Of a DNA stretch of 64,000 nt, positions 45,309-56,870 are shown one piece after another. Source of the stretch: Pocillopora verrucosa (Eukaryota > Cnidaria > Anthozoa > Scleractinia > Pocilloporidae). The notes under the pieces are model-generated. The model had not been told where the DNA came from and ran no database searches. It was given only the letters and a program-made list of their open reading frames with translations. The position numbers and the translations under genes are program-made. Within the stretch, counting starts at the first letter, position 1. Each line of letters begins with the position of its first letter. The stretch covers positions 23,994,404-24,058,403 of the forward strand of contig NC_089312.1 in NCBI RefSeq assembly GCF_036669915.1. Direction: 5' to 3'.

Positions 45309-46469
45309 CTTAAAACCTGAAAACAACTACTAGCGTGTGAGTCTACAGAAAACTGATGTATTTAGCTTTTAACTGGTGTGATTAATATAGCACTGGAGCC
45401 CCCGATGTTAATGGTCCCTGTTATTTTGTTTTGGTCAGCGCTAAGTAATTTAAAGTCACAGCTTGACAATATTTTGAATTGCAGAAATTGTAACAAATGA
45501 AATTGGTCAGGAATGAAATCATCTCAGGCCTAACTTATATGAATGAGATAAAGAAAGGTTCTATTTTGTGAGAGATTTTTTTTTTCAGAGAGAGGTCTTA
45601 TGGACCGATAAATACCTCACCAGTAGTATCAAATGGTCTATGTGGGAGTTTGCGTGATCACGAGAAAGCGAAACTAGCCTTTTTCCTACGAGACTGAGTA
45701 TCGAAAACCTTTAAAGAATAACGACGCCAAGACTTCAGGGATTTTCGTGCCTTGTTTCGTGATTCACAAATCGGACTCCTGCCTGGCATTCGTCCATTTT
45801 GTTAAGCACTCGTATGATAACAGACCGAATTGGACACCACATAGTCCTATTACCATTATCAATTAAAACTATAATAAAACGTTTCGAACGCGATTGGTTA
45901 TCACCAGCCCGATTTGAACACCAATAGGACATTGTACACGTCATGCTTGTAATTGGACAGTGTAATAGGGCAGTTTACTCGTCATGCCTGTGTTAAGCCC
46001 CGTTCAAAGGGTCATGATGGTTGATGATAGTCGACGATAGTTTTAACTTTCATTCACTGTCATTGAATATCATGTTTGCGTTCAAACGGTTCATGATAGT
46101 TGATGACAGTTGACAAAATAAGGCAATGAGATCGCGTAATTGTAACCAAATACGGCAGGCGCTTCAGTCAGCAATTTTGGTGGCATTAGAAATTTTCGCC
46201 AAAAAGTTGCGAGTACATGTAAATGTTATTATACAACTGCACAAAGAAGAGTACAAATGACGTGCGAATACTGTAAAAGTATTCTGCGATATTGTACGGT
46301 TATTTGGACAGTTGGTTATTTTGTACTGTAAAAACCTGTTTAACCCTCCAAGCATGTCCAATACCACGGCTTGATACAAGTTGTCTAATGTATTCACGAG
46401 TCGTACGACTCCCACGAGTCGTCCAATATATTCACGCGTCGTATGGCTTGTACGAATCGTGTGATGTAT

Positions 46470-46470
<1 letters not shown>

Positions 46471-46516
<46 letters not shown>

Positions 46517-46902
46517 TAACTTTATTTAACGAGGGTAAAGACATTGATTACTGGTCACCCTGTAGTTTTCATAATGGCCCTCCTACAATTAAAGTACTAA
46601 AATGTATCGATTGAATAATTGACTACCTATATAATCTACAAACTAAAATTACATTAAGAACTACTATTAATACAATATTGATTGATTTACTACTAATGAA
46701 ACTAAAAAGTTTTACAAATCTTAAAATGATCAAGAAAAGAAGTCATACTACGGTAAAATTTAACTAAGTAATTTTTAAAATTAGTATGAGAGAGTGTCCT
46801 TGGTTCGGGATCAAGAGCGTTCCACAAACGGCAAGCGCTTGAGTGAAACGTTCTAAGGCCAGAGTTCCTTTTACAAGCTGGTGTTGTAATATTGTTAATA
46901 AA
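46471..46902 (-). mobile_element. 5'-truncated LINE (non-LTR retrotransposon) 3' end with (TTAC)n tail
   Basis: On the minus strand an open frame gives a typical non-LTR reverse-transcriptase C-terminus (CKRNSGLRTFHSSACRLWNA, then LDPEPRTLS), ending at a stop, then a short 3' UTR with AATAAAG and a TTAC microsatellite tail (about 46471-46517 on the plus strand). A 7-bp target-site duplication, ATGTATT, flanks it (46464-46470 and 46903-46909). Copy A has the empty site (GTGATGTATTCACGAG), so insertion followed the segmental duplication. The simple-repeat tail is reminiscent of the CR1/L2 group, but the clade is a guess. Confidence 0.85.
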
Positions 46903-47224
46903 ATGTATTCACGAGTCGTACGACCCGTGCCCCTCACTAGGGAGACTAACAGTTTTTCACCTCACACCACTGATGATCTAATGAAGTCGTTTACTTTTAA
47001 AGAGCTTTCTCCGATAAAATGTAATACATACAAGAACCTCGATAAAACAACATTGTCTGTGAAGACGCTCGCTATTACTAACGCATCGAACAAGTTTGAA
47101 TGGATGATGATTTTAGATTTATGAAATTCATATATTTTCACTGCGGTGAAGAGATGAATTTAAGCGATCCTCGCAGCTAAGAACACTAAACGAGTAGTTG
47201 AAAATAGGGCCTGAAAAAAATTCA

Positions 47225-47296
47225 GGCCCGTACGGGATTTGAACCCATGACCTCTGCGATACCGGGGAAGCGCTTTACCAGCTGAGCTAACAAGCC
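47225..47296 (-). repeat. tRNA-like SINE head (copy B, left)
   Basis: A full 72-nt tRNA-like block on the minus strand, with A box TTAGCTCAGC, B box GGGTTCAAATCCC and acceptor GGCTTGT/ACGGGCC. The anticodon stem is damaged (TTCCCCGG), consistent with a SINE and not a tRNA gene. Confidence 0.55.
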
Positions 47297-47461
47297 AACT
47301 GGGGGCTGGTCAATGTGTTGGGTCCAAATAAACCATCCAAGTAATGAACTTAACTTGCTAACTGGGAGCTGGTAAATGTGTTGGGTCCAATTAAACCATC
47401 CAAGTAAAGTTCATTTATTGGATGGTTTATTTGGACCCAACACATTTACCAGCTCCCAGTT

Positions 47462-47533
47462 GGCTTGTTAGCTCAGCTGGTAGAGCGCTGCACCGGTATC
47501 GCAGAGGTCATGGGTTCAAATCCCGTACGGGCC
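47462..47533 (+). repeat. tRNA-Thr(GGT)-like SINE head (copy B, right)
   Basis: A 72-nt tRNA-like fold with a seven-pair acceptor stem GGCTTGT/ACGGGCC (two G-T pairs), intact D and T arms and a CCGGTAT anticodon loop. It is followed directly by TGAATTTTTTTTTCAGG, so it is part of the SINE. Confidence 0.6.
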
Positions 47534-50500
47534 TGAATTTTTTTTTCAGGTCCTATTTTCAACTTACTCGTTTCAGTAGTGTTCTTAGCTGCGAAGTTTC
47601 AATGGTTGCCACAGAAACAAATGATGCATATCGTTTCCATGGTTTCCGTAATGAATATTCATGAATCTACGACTTGTACGAATCATACGAATTGACACAC
47701 CACCATCTAGGTTCAGTTCTCCCAAAGTGGTGAAAAAATATTTAAGTTTCCCTAATGACATTCGTGGATAGACAACACAGCCTCACGACTCGTTTCGTTT
47801 CCATGGTTTCTGTAATGAATATTCATGAATCGACAACTTGTACGACTCGTACGAATCGACACACAACCTTCTGGGGTCAGTTCTCTTATGACATTCATGG
47901 ATCGACAGCACGGCCCCAGACTCATTTCGTTTCCATGGTTTCCGTAATGAATATTCTTGAATCGACGACTCGTAAATACATTAGACGACTCGTACGGTGC
48001 GTACGACTTGTGAATACATTAGACGACTTGTATCAAGCCGTGGTATTGCACATTTAACCAGTCGGCTGCACGCGCTACGTTTCTCTATCCGCTAAGTCAG
48101 TGTAGTCGAATCAAGTATCATTACAAAAAATTTGGGCGTGGTATTTGTTTTCGACATTTTAACTGTGTGATGTGTTTCAATAACCGCTAGTTGCGCTCGT
48201 CTCGTTAGGATCAAGATGCATTACTTGTGTAGTTACGTGTTGTTCCTTTGTAAACGATCGCCTGCCTCACCAAAAATGCACAATTTAAAAAGGAAAATTT
48301 TCATCTCTATTTATTGTATGTCGTTGTTAGCGTTGTTTAAGTCAGCCCTTTTAGGTGGTCTTGCGGTTAATTTCGTCTTTGTACGGCGGCAAATGCATCG
48401 TCAACGAAGCTTAATCAAAGCAGTATTAGCACTGTAATGATTGAAGGGGATACCGTAACTTTTGTCGGTAAGTCGTCTGGGTAAGTTTTCTTCGAGGTTT
48501 TGCATTACATTTTCTGCGATAATAACAGAAACTGTGGACCTCATAGCCGTTCTTTGCGGCTATTTATGATGTTCACCGTTACTATGTTTACCATCCAGTT
48601 GAGTTTATCTCCTTTTATGATTTCTGGCTCATAGCCACCAGCACATTACGTTTTCAGTTCTTGCTGTGACACTACAGAAGACGATAAACATCTCACAATC
48701 ATTTCAGGATTGCGAGCGATTAAAAATAATAGTTTTCCTTGCAAAAGTATCTTAATTGGTAAGATCGCGGCATCGTGAAACTAATTTCGATAAACAATTT
48801 TCTTCCTAGAAGAGAGAGCATTTTGCTGCTTAAATCATCAAATTATACCGATCAGAAGGTGTAATATTTTCAGATCTTGCCGTGACACTACTAAAGACGA
48901 TGAACATCTCAAAATAAGTTCACAGTAGCATCCACCGACGCAAAATTTAAATCAAAACTCTTCCTTGCAGAAGTATCTCAATAGATGTGATCTACTCATC
49001 ATAAGAGCCATTGAGGAAAATTTTTTTCTATGAAAAGAGAGAATTTCTCTATTTGAGTCAGCGACTTATACCGTATAGCGCAGCCATAAATTTGCGAAGC
49101 GAGCAAGCAGCAAAATACGATTCCTTTGAGGTATGCAACAGAATGATGGAGCGGAGAAATGGTGGATTAGTGGAATGGCGGAATATCCAAAAAAACGCGT
49201 AATGCCTTTTTCTATGAAACTAAAGTCTCAAAAAATGGAATTTGAATAAAATAAGAAAATTATTGATACCTAACAGACCAAATTAAAAGAAGGAAAGATA
49301 CATGCAATCATTGCTGGGGCCGAGAGGATAGACGAACCATGAGGCGTTCGAGCCAGCCCCTTAAATTGTTATTATATTACTATCGTTATCATAATTATTG
49401 TTGATGATGTTATTATTTGCTTTCATTTAATTATTGGCCGAGTGTCAATTACATAATATTTTCTTGGACGGGGTACTCATAAGTATGAACAATCACTCAT
49501 TGTGAAATTACAAATATTGACATCAAAAACATCTTTTTGTTCGAATACTTACAAAGAAAAATACGGCATGATACATGCAATTATGCTCTATGAGGCAAAA
49601 CCTCTCGAAATTGTTTCTTCAATGTATGGAAGAACATTTGAAATGGTTTTGTTTACCAAACGGCTTATTCCATCGCTCAGTAAATGCAAACGTATCAAAA
49701 TGGTAATTCGGAAATGATTCACGGCTTGTTTGGACTACCGGAATGGTTCTTTCGATTTCCTATTGTTATTGCGTCAAGTGGAAAGCAAGAACTCCTTAAC
49801 AATTTGTATATAGATATTTATATAATAAGCTCAGTTATGCGTGCATTCTGATTTGTTCTCATTTATGATCTATTGGAGGACAGACGTATAGATGACGTCA
49901 TCATCAAAATTTTTTTTAATTCTTTATTATATAAAACAAATAGATTCCAAGTTGCCGTGCGTCTGTTTACCGAACGGCCGGAACGTCGTGGATAAAACTC
50001 GTCCAGAATAGTCCAGAGTTGGCCTCTTCGTTACGTCCTTATAGAACACTTAACTACAAATTCACGTCGAGACATTGTATTCTGTGGATCCTCTTACGGA
50101 GAGTTCATCTTTAGGTATACCAATTCTACGCTGCTTTTATATATATATATATATTGTTATTTTGTGAATCGTGCAGTTTTGGCATTGTTTTTATTTATTG
50201 CTATCTATTGTTCATTTCGAGAATGTATTGACCTTGACGGTGCACACGTTTCTTAAATGTTCGAAATGGGCGGTAATATTTAGTGATAGCATCAGTGGTA
50301 ATAAAGATTTCGAGACAACTTCCACTCTAATTAGCCAAAATACCAGTATTGAGACTAGCGGCATGATTTGTATTGTCTGGTTCAGAAATATATATGAACA
50401 GGATATTAAGTGTTACTGTTGTATTTCGAACATTCAAAAATTGCGTCAGTTCTATCCATCTTGTACCCATTCGAGAGGTCAGGCTGAGTATACAGCCGCA

Positions 50501-50599
50501 ATTTCACTTGGAAGGAACGACTATGTAAGGAACGAAGAAGGGCAAGGAATTCCTTTCTAAAAATAAATGTGGTGCTATGTCGGTAGGGGTACACTTAGA

Positions 50600-50795
50600 T
50601 AACTTGTTTTTATCAACTGAGTTGAAAATGTAAATCGGCCTCCGTGAGAGTTTCTATAGTTGATGTTTCGAGCATCAGCCCTTCGTCTTTCGCTCTGACG
50701 AAGGGCTAACGCTCGAGACGTCAGCTTTAGAATCTCTCCCTGATGACCAATTTACCTCGTCAACTCAGTTTATAAACCAAATTATTCTTGTAATA
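50600..50795. repeat. Palindromic MITE of the ATCAACTGAGTTG family
   Basis: The left arm contains TTTTTATCAACTGAGTTG, GTTGATGTTTCGAGCATC and AGCCCTTCGTC; the right arm has the inverse GACGAAGGGCTAACGCTCGA, GACGTCAGCTTTAGAATC and CAACTCAGTTTATAAACC. Single-arm relatives lie near 2200-2310, 32330-32470 and 44265-44470, making this the most repeated foldback family in the window. Confidence 0.7.
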
Positions 50796-51487
50796 CCCGG
50801 CATCTACGAAGCACCACAGTTTCTTGAGGAACTAACTTCCTTTATTCATTTGAATAAAAATGAACTTGTTATTCTTCACAAAATCATCAACGCTTTTAAT
50901 TTGCTGAACTTCAACAATTTTTTAAAACTAAATTGGTGAGCAGCACTCTGCTAACAGTAGTTGTAAAACTTCTTCATTCTCCGACGCTTTTAATTTGCTG
51001 AACTTTAATACATGACTAGGATTTAAGATAAAATTGGAAAAAACTTTTCACCCTCCTAATTGAACAATTTGCTCGGGAAAAGTATCTTTGTGGCATTTAA
51101 ACAGAAATTTCCTATTTTCCAAAGTTGCTGACATACGCCTTTTCCGCCGACCAGGACGTTTTGACGATTAGCGTTTTTATCTCTTTGGATGCCTTACTCG
51201 AGTTCAAACGGTACCCACGCATCGCCTAATAGTTTACATTCGGGCGCCCTTCCGAAAACTATTCCGCAGCAGAGAATGAAAGCGTACTGACCACAAGATC
51301 GTAAGGTATGAGGTTCGAGACTAATTCATTGATTAGCGTTTGTTCCTCGTTTAGCAAGTACACGTTAGATTTGTCTGCAGTTGATCCAATGTCTTTTTTT
51401 AAAACCTTGTGTAAACAACCTTTGATGGAAATAAATGAAATTGAAAGTGTTTCGATTATCGGGTGTTGCTAAAGTGTGAATTAACAG

Positions 51488-51590
51488 ACAGGAACCTGCA
51501 AAACCTGTGGAACCTGTGGAACTTATGGAACCTGTGGAACTTATGGAACCTGTGGAACCTGCGGAACCTGCAGAACCTTCGGAACCTTAT
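51488..51590 (+). repeat. GGAACCTGT minisatellite (9-bp unit)
   Basis: About eleven units related to GGAACCTGT or GGAACTTAT in tandem. In one frame this reads as Glu-Pro-rich triplets (EPV, ELM, EPA, EPS), but there is no start codon or surrounding long ORF. I treat it as a simple minisatellite. Confidence 0.75.
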
Positions 51591-52896
51591 ACTTTTTGTA
51601 AAAGAATAACAATCAAATTAAATATAAAACTAAAAACACCTGAACATTGTTTGAAAGTTCGTTTTCGGGTATAAAGAAGATTACTTTAAAAGAAAAATAT
51701 GTTTTAATTGTCTGTGACGACCAACTTTAACTGTGGCGACTTTCACCGTACAAGGGTATGTAATGTAATAAGGAGGCATCAGAAGCCTACAGTGCCGGCG
51801 TCTTATTAGTGTGAGCTAACGTTATAAGCTTGTTTGATTTGGAGTTGGAGTGGGTGGTGGGGGTAGGGAGCCAGGAAAGGAATGGCTTCAACAAAACTTC
51901 CTCCGCGCTCACAAACATGAGCCGGCATTTGCTGCACTCTATATTTCCAAACGAAAATCCTTGAGTATAGCTGTCGTTAATCTATTCGAAAAGTTTTCTT
52001 CCATTTGACTGTTTACGGTACGTGGAAGCAACGAACAACTGCACTCGAAACCGGCATACTATGGTGAAACGGTGTGGCTGTTTTTTTCATCAACGAAAAA
52101 AATGGCCTCACCAAAACGTTCTCTGCTGACGCAAATACGAATTGATATTTGCCGCACTCCATATCCTCCAAATGGTAATCCGTATGCGAAGCTACAGTTA
52201 ATCCGATCGAAGATGCTTATTTCATTTGATCATAAACAATACGTTGAAGCGGACAAAGACAACGAACGGAATTTTGCAAAATAATGTTATATTGTTTTCT
52301 ATGTGTATTTCGTTTACGCGTTAATTAACTGCGAGTGTTTTTACGTTTCTTTAGTTGTATCGTGTACTTGTAGTGGATGTTTGAACCGTTGTTGATCTGT
52401 AGTTCTGCAGTAACACCCCAGATTGTCTACCTTTACACTTATTTAAAGACATTCGAAACAGACTTTGTATTTAGAAACGTTCTCAAACTCACCTACTCTT
52501 TTAGCCGATCTTTTACGTTCTTTTATCAGTAGACGCACTGGTCTGTTAACTGTGAAGAACTTTCAAGAAATATGAAAAACATTTCTTAATACAATAATCA
52601 CTGACGCGTTGAAATACGGCATAATTATATTCAAATGTATCTTGATCCTCCCACACGCGGGCGTGGACCTAAGGCATGATCGAATTTGGAATGAATGGCG
52701 AGTTCCAGTTGGACTCTAGGTTGGAAGACGAGTTGGACTTTGAGTTAGGTTCAGAGTCAACAATTTTAGAGTCGATTCAAAATACGGTACTTGGTGTGTT
52801 GAAGTAATACAGCACAGCTTAGGCTGCTTTTCCACATTGCAATATCAGAAAACCGCATTTCTTTCGGCCAATCAAAATGGGAAACATTTTTCAAGA

Positions 52897-53680
52897 CATG
52901 GGGACCTCGATTTAACGAACCTCTATATAACGAAATCCTCAGTATAACTAACGATACTCTTCAGCCCAGTCAGTTACGGTATGGAAAAGAACCTCGATAT
53001 AACGAACCTCAATATAACGAACACAATATAGAAGCCCAAACGAATAATATGTGACCCTGACATGACGAACAAGTGTCATCGCGTGACAAAAGACAAATGC
53101 GACTGAAACAGACCAACAAGAGTCAAAATCCTTTAATTCTGTAACAATAGAACAACTTCACCGTTAACAGCTCATCTTAAATGCCGACGCTGACATTACC
53201 GACGCATCTACAGATTCGCTTTATCCTCTTGGTCTCTTATCAGGCCTATTAAGTTGAATTTAACTGCTATTTTTGAAGGCTTCCTATAGTAAAAGGTGTA
53301 AGAGGCAGGAATTTCCAGTCCAACACCCTTATTTCTCCGTTTGCTAGTCACTTCCATTGAAATTTGTCTTACTTGCTTTAAAAATAAGGTGCTTTAGCAA
53401 TGTACAGATCTGTATAGTGCATTGTCACTTCATATAGACATTAAAGCAAAAATGTTTTTTACTTTAAACATTCCGATCCCAAATTCCTGGGTAGGGCGAC
53501 GTCACACCACAGAAAAAAAAGAGAAAAAATAAACATCTACCAATCATCCCTCGATACAACGAACATTTTGGTTGTTTTTCCGCAAATTCGTTAAATCGAG
53601 GTTTTCGATATAGCGAACCCTCGATATAACTAAACAATTTCCCCAGTCCCTTAGCGCTTCTTTAAATCGAGGTTCCACTG
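52897..53680. mobile_element. Non-autonomous pogo/Tigger-like DNA transposon (degraded)
   Basis: The right end, read inverted, is CAGTGGAACCTCGATTTAAA, the classic pogo/Tigger terminus. The left end, CATGGGGACCTCGATTTAAC, matches with a few changes, and CTCGATATAACGAACCTC subrepeats occur inside both ends. The interior has no transposase frame. The right flank is TA, as expected for Tc1/mariner insertion; the left TA has been lost. Confidence 0.7.
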
Positions 53681-55379
53681 TACATTATCATAAGGCAGAA
53701 CCCAATATCTTATAATCCCGCATACCGTACTAATTTTCCTTCAAAGCTTTCTTTTCTAGCTCCCGCTGCTAATCACATTTGCTACTCACGTCACCCTGTG
53801 AAGTCAGTCAAGGCGGTCAGAATTAATCAATGTTCTTCCCTCTCATTCACGACTAAAAAACCCACCATCAACGTTCAAAATAAGTTAGTTCTATACATTG
53901 AGTTAATTTCGCCCGACTGTTTTTTTCCCGGTTAGTAAGACTTACAGATATTCTCTTCCGATTACTGGTAAGCCGAAGGTGACGCACCGGCTTGAAAACG
54001 CAGACTGTTTAATACAGCTGTTTCCGGTTGCCTTCGCCCGAGCAGCTGACGACCCACGTAAGGAAATAAATCAAAACACGCAGGCTGTCTTCTAACCAGA
54101 AAAGATTCTCACGATTAATAGAAGCAAGCCTGGGCTTAGTGTGCACCTTGGAATTTGAACTTTAAAATACTCGAGCCATGACGGCTGCTCGCTCAGGCTG
54201 ACTCTTTCCTTAGCTTGCTCCGACAAATGCGTTTTATTCTGGACATTAAACCTTTGCTGAACACCCAGAATAACTCAATTTGGGCCAAACTTTTTGCCTG
54301 ACACTTACTTGCTGAGCGCAGAAAAACTCCTGTTTATTGATTTGTCACTTACAAGATTTTTTTATCAGATTACTTCTGACATGACAGTGATGTGAAGCAA
54401 AATCAAAACATCTTCAACATATTACAAATGAACAGTTTTTTAAAAAAGTTTTAAAGTTTTATCTAATAAATGTTCTAGCTTTGAACTTTGCCACGAAATG
54501 TCACCCTGGATCTCTTCCGATATCGAAAATAATGAATACGAAAAGATGATTCTCGATTAACTCGAAAGTAATGGTTGAAATGCTTTTTCTCACTTCACTG
54601 AGGGTCTGAAAAAGGCGTTATCAAACTCGCACTCCACCGCTGTTCTTAACGCAATGAGAATTTTCATCCCGATCGCGCTTGGCTAAAAACCAAGTCACGG
54701 TCACCTGGGCGTAACGTCGTATCTAAATTGATGGATGGTATACACAACTTCCATATTACCAAAAATATACCCCCCTCCCCCCTCCCACAAATAACGATTC
54801 ACTTAGCTTAGATGCCTAGGTTCAATTAGACACAAGAAGGCCACAAACATTGGATTAACCTGTGTGAGAATTATACGCTCGCGTGCACTTCCATTATTTG
54901 CTAATGATGTTGAAAAGACACTAACCGTTTCGCTCAGCAGAGCAGCAAATGCGATGTAATGAAACTATTTCTTCGCTGTGCTTTACGCAGTACAAGTGAA
55001 CGTTACTGTCAGCAAACACAGGTGCTGGGAATTCTAGAGAGACAACTGATCTCCGGATCCTGGCGGGATAAACTTAAAGGCCAATTTTCAACCTTGATAC
55101 AACGCATCATCGAGATAACACGCGTGATCAGCATGTGAACACCTCATTGGGTCACAGTTAGTTGTCATGGTGTTGAGGGCCCAATGATCACTGGGTACTA
55201 TTGCGCAATTTTTCCATTTTGTGGCGGAGGAAAAAAAAAAGACGACAAAAAAACAAAGGCATTTTATGACTAGGCTGCCACAGGTATCCCAGTAAATAGC
55301 TTTTGCGTTTTCTCCGATCAATTTGAGGAGCTTGTCAAAATAATTCTGGTTAAAACAGTTCTATACGTTTTAATCCGGC

Positions 55380-55688
55380 ATGGAATCAGATGAATCCATT
55401 GATTTTGTAGATTCCGAGGTAGTAAACGCTTATGGATCGGTTGTTGCTAAAGAGGAACACGAAAATCCTTGTGAGTATTTCGAAGAAGGTGAAAGTATTG
55501 ATCCACCAAGTTTTCATCCATTCATCAATTTTTTTTAATTGAAGTTTGCCATCCTTGTTAAATAGGACCAAGGGTCAGTTGAAGTTTCCTGCCCGTGGAG
55601 AGGAGCTTGTGCTCGAAAGAGTGGTCGTGGTTATTGTCCGTGCAAAGCAGCAAATAAGAATTGTAACGCAAACTGTCAGTGTCGCTGA
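55380..55688 (+). CDS. Possible two-exon small cysteine-rich protein (tentative)
   Basis: An ATG at 55380 opens 30 acidic codons (MESDESIDFVDSEVVNAYGS) up to a good donor (CCTT|GTGAGT, exon end 55470). A second exon from 55573 (CCAAG|GGTCAG) continues in phase to a stop at 55686-55688 and encodes regularly spaced cysteines (SCPWRGAC, YCPCKAANKNCNANCQC). The CPC...C...CxC spacing resembles cysteine-rich zinc-binding tails. I do not recognise the family. It could equally be a fragment of a transposon-borne or duplicated gene. Confidence 0.3.
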
Positions 55689-55734
55689 CGTTCCTGCAAT
55701 GAAGTGACTAAACTTAAAATAATTAAACGTCTGG

Positions 55735-56260
55735 CAGTCCGATATTTTTTCCATATTTCTCTTCGAAATCCAAAAATATTTAAACGAAAATGTTCTAATT
55801 TTATTTAAAATCCTCAAGCGCTTCCAGGCAGCCTAAAATTTCGAACTTGATGTTTTTCGCTAACCCTGTATACAGAGTACGAAGCCATCCAAACGCTTGA
55901 CACTTAAAAACTTTTCAACGGACACGGCTGGACATGGTCCTCAAATAACTCCATATTTCTCTCTGAAATATACCAATTTTTCGTTGGAAGATATTCTACC
56001 TTCATTTACAATCGTCAAACGCTCTGGAAAGTGGAAAAATTCCAACGTTGTCCGTTTCACTGACCTTGTACACAGAGTGCGAAGAGATCCAAGCAGTCTG
56101 ATATTTTTCCATATTTCTCTTTCAAAAATACCAATTTCTATTGGAAATATTTTATCTTCATTTAGAATCTTCAAGCGCTTCTAGAAAGTGAAAAAAATTT
56201 GAAAGTTGTCCTTTTCGCCGACTCTGTTCACAGAGCACGAAGAGATTTAAGCGTGACACT
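55735..56260. repeat. Three degenerate tandem units of about 150-200 bp
   Basis: Each unit has CCATATTTCTCT, a CCAA(A/T)-rich block, TTCATTTA(G/C)AATC or a similar block, TCAAGCGCTT or TCAAACGCTC, and CTGTACACAGAGTGCGAAG-like endings (TGTATACAGAGTACGAAG, TGTACACAGAGTGCGAAG, TGTTCACAGAGCACGAAG). The units are near 55740-55885, 55948-56085 and 56103-56250. They are strongly diverged, so the array is old. Confidence 0.65.
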
Positions 56261-56479
56261 TAAAATTTTCTTCGGATTCTTCCGGACAAAATTCAAAATA
56301 CTGTAAGGAAACTGTAAAATGACGAACGGCGTAAAACAGTTGACTTTATGTCCAGGATGGCTCTTGAGAAAGACGATTTTAGAAGGTTTTCAGTGACCTG
56401 GGAATTTCGTGTTACAGGAAATTGGGTCGCGGCGCGCGTTGCACCAAGGTTGGAAATGGGCCTTTAAGGAAACGAGTCT

Positions 56480-56870
56480 CAGTCTCAGGCGGCCCAAGCT
56501 CACGTCTCAAGAAAAAGTAAACGATTAATTCATGAAAGCGTCACGCGTTGTGTGTCTCGGTGTTAGAGCGTTTTATAACAGGAATAACAGTGATGGAAAA
56601 ACAGGCTTAAAACGGCAGAAATCGCCAGAAACTACAGCGGACACACAAGATGTGAGTAAGTTCGATTTATTTTACGTGTAGAATGTTCATATTTCGAAAT
56701 ATTTATCTTTGTAAATCGACCATATTTCGTTCCCCAGACTATTCCTTATAACGTGTTTAAGGTCTCAACGGTTCCTCTCGCATAAACTTAACACTGAGTC
56801 ACACAACACGGGACTCCTTCATGAATTAATCGTTTGCTTTTTCTCGAGACATGAGCTTGGGCCACCTGTG
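56480..56870. repeat. Foldback element with long terminal inverted repeats (about 390 bp)
   Basis: The left end has GGCGGCCCAAGCTCACGTCT, AAGAAAAAGTAAACGATTAA and TTCATGAAAG; the right end has the inverse CTTCATGAATTAATCGTTTG, CTTTTTCTCGAGACATGAGC and TTGGGCCACC. Inner blocks also pair (CGCGTTGTGTGTCTCGGTGTT with AACACTGAGTCACACAACACG). The outer motif GAAGCTTGGGCCGCCTG recurs at about 58752-58768. Confidence 0.7.

Larger units (their letters stand above)
47150..47600. repeat. Two tRNA-SINEs in inverted arrangement, copy B
   Basis: Heads at 47225-47296 (minus) and 47462-47533 (plus) face each other across a palindromic centre (GGATGGTTTATTTGGACCCA near 47419 and its inverse). The bodies run outward with CGCAGCTAAGAACACT and its inverse. 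It matches 34204-34570, but here the left head is complete and an extra partial centre unit is present. Confidence 0.7.
40108..49488. repeat. Segmental duplication, copy B
   Basis: Counterpart of 28096-35412. It is about 2 kb longer because of insertions absent from copy A: roughly 800 bp at 45375-46170, a LINE fragment at 46471-46902, and further palindromic DNA at 47600-48800. It contains an intact second KamA-like gene. Confidence 0.85.
45309..49488. other. Upstream region of copy B, repeat-rich
   Basis: It contains an insertion not present in copy A (about 45375-46170, with repeated TTCAAAGGGTCATGATGGTTG and TTCAAACGGTTCATGATAGT motifs), the LINE fragment, the double-SINE palindrome, and inverted copies of the ACGAGTCGT motif block at about 47650-48060. 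No gene is seen. Confidence 0.5.

Noticed and set aside
45375..46170. A gene in the 800-bp insertion specific to copy B
   Set aside because: Only short frames; repeated GTTCAAA(G/C)GGTCATGAT motifs point to non-coding repeat DNA.
50171..50560. 129-codon plus-strand ORF
   Set aside because: It begins at GTG, has no ATG near the start, and shows no domain.
51488..51700. Glu-Pro repeat protein
   Set aside because: The triplet pattern follows from the 9-bp minisatellite; there is no start codon or supporting splice context.
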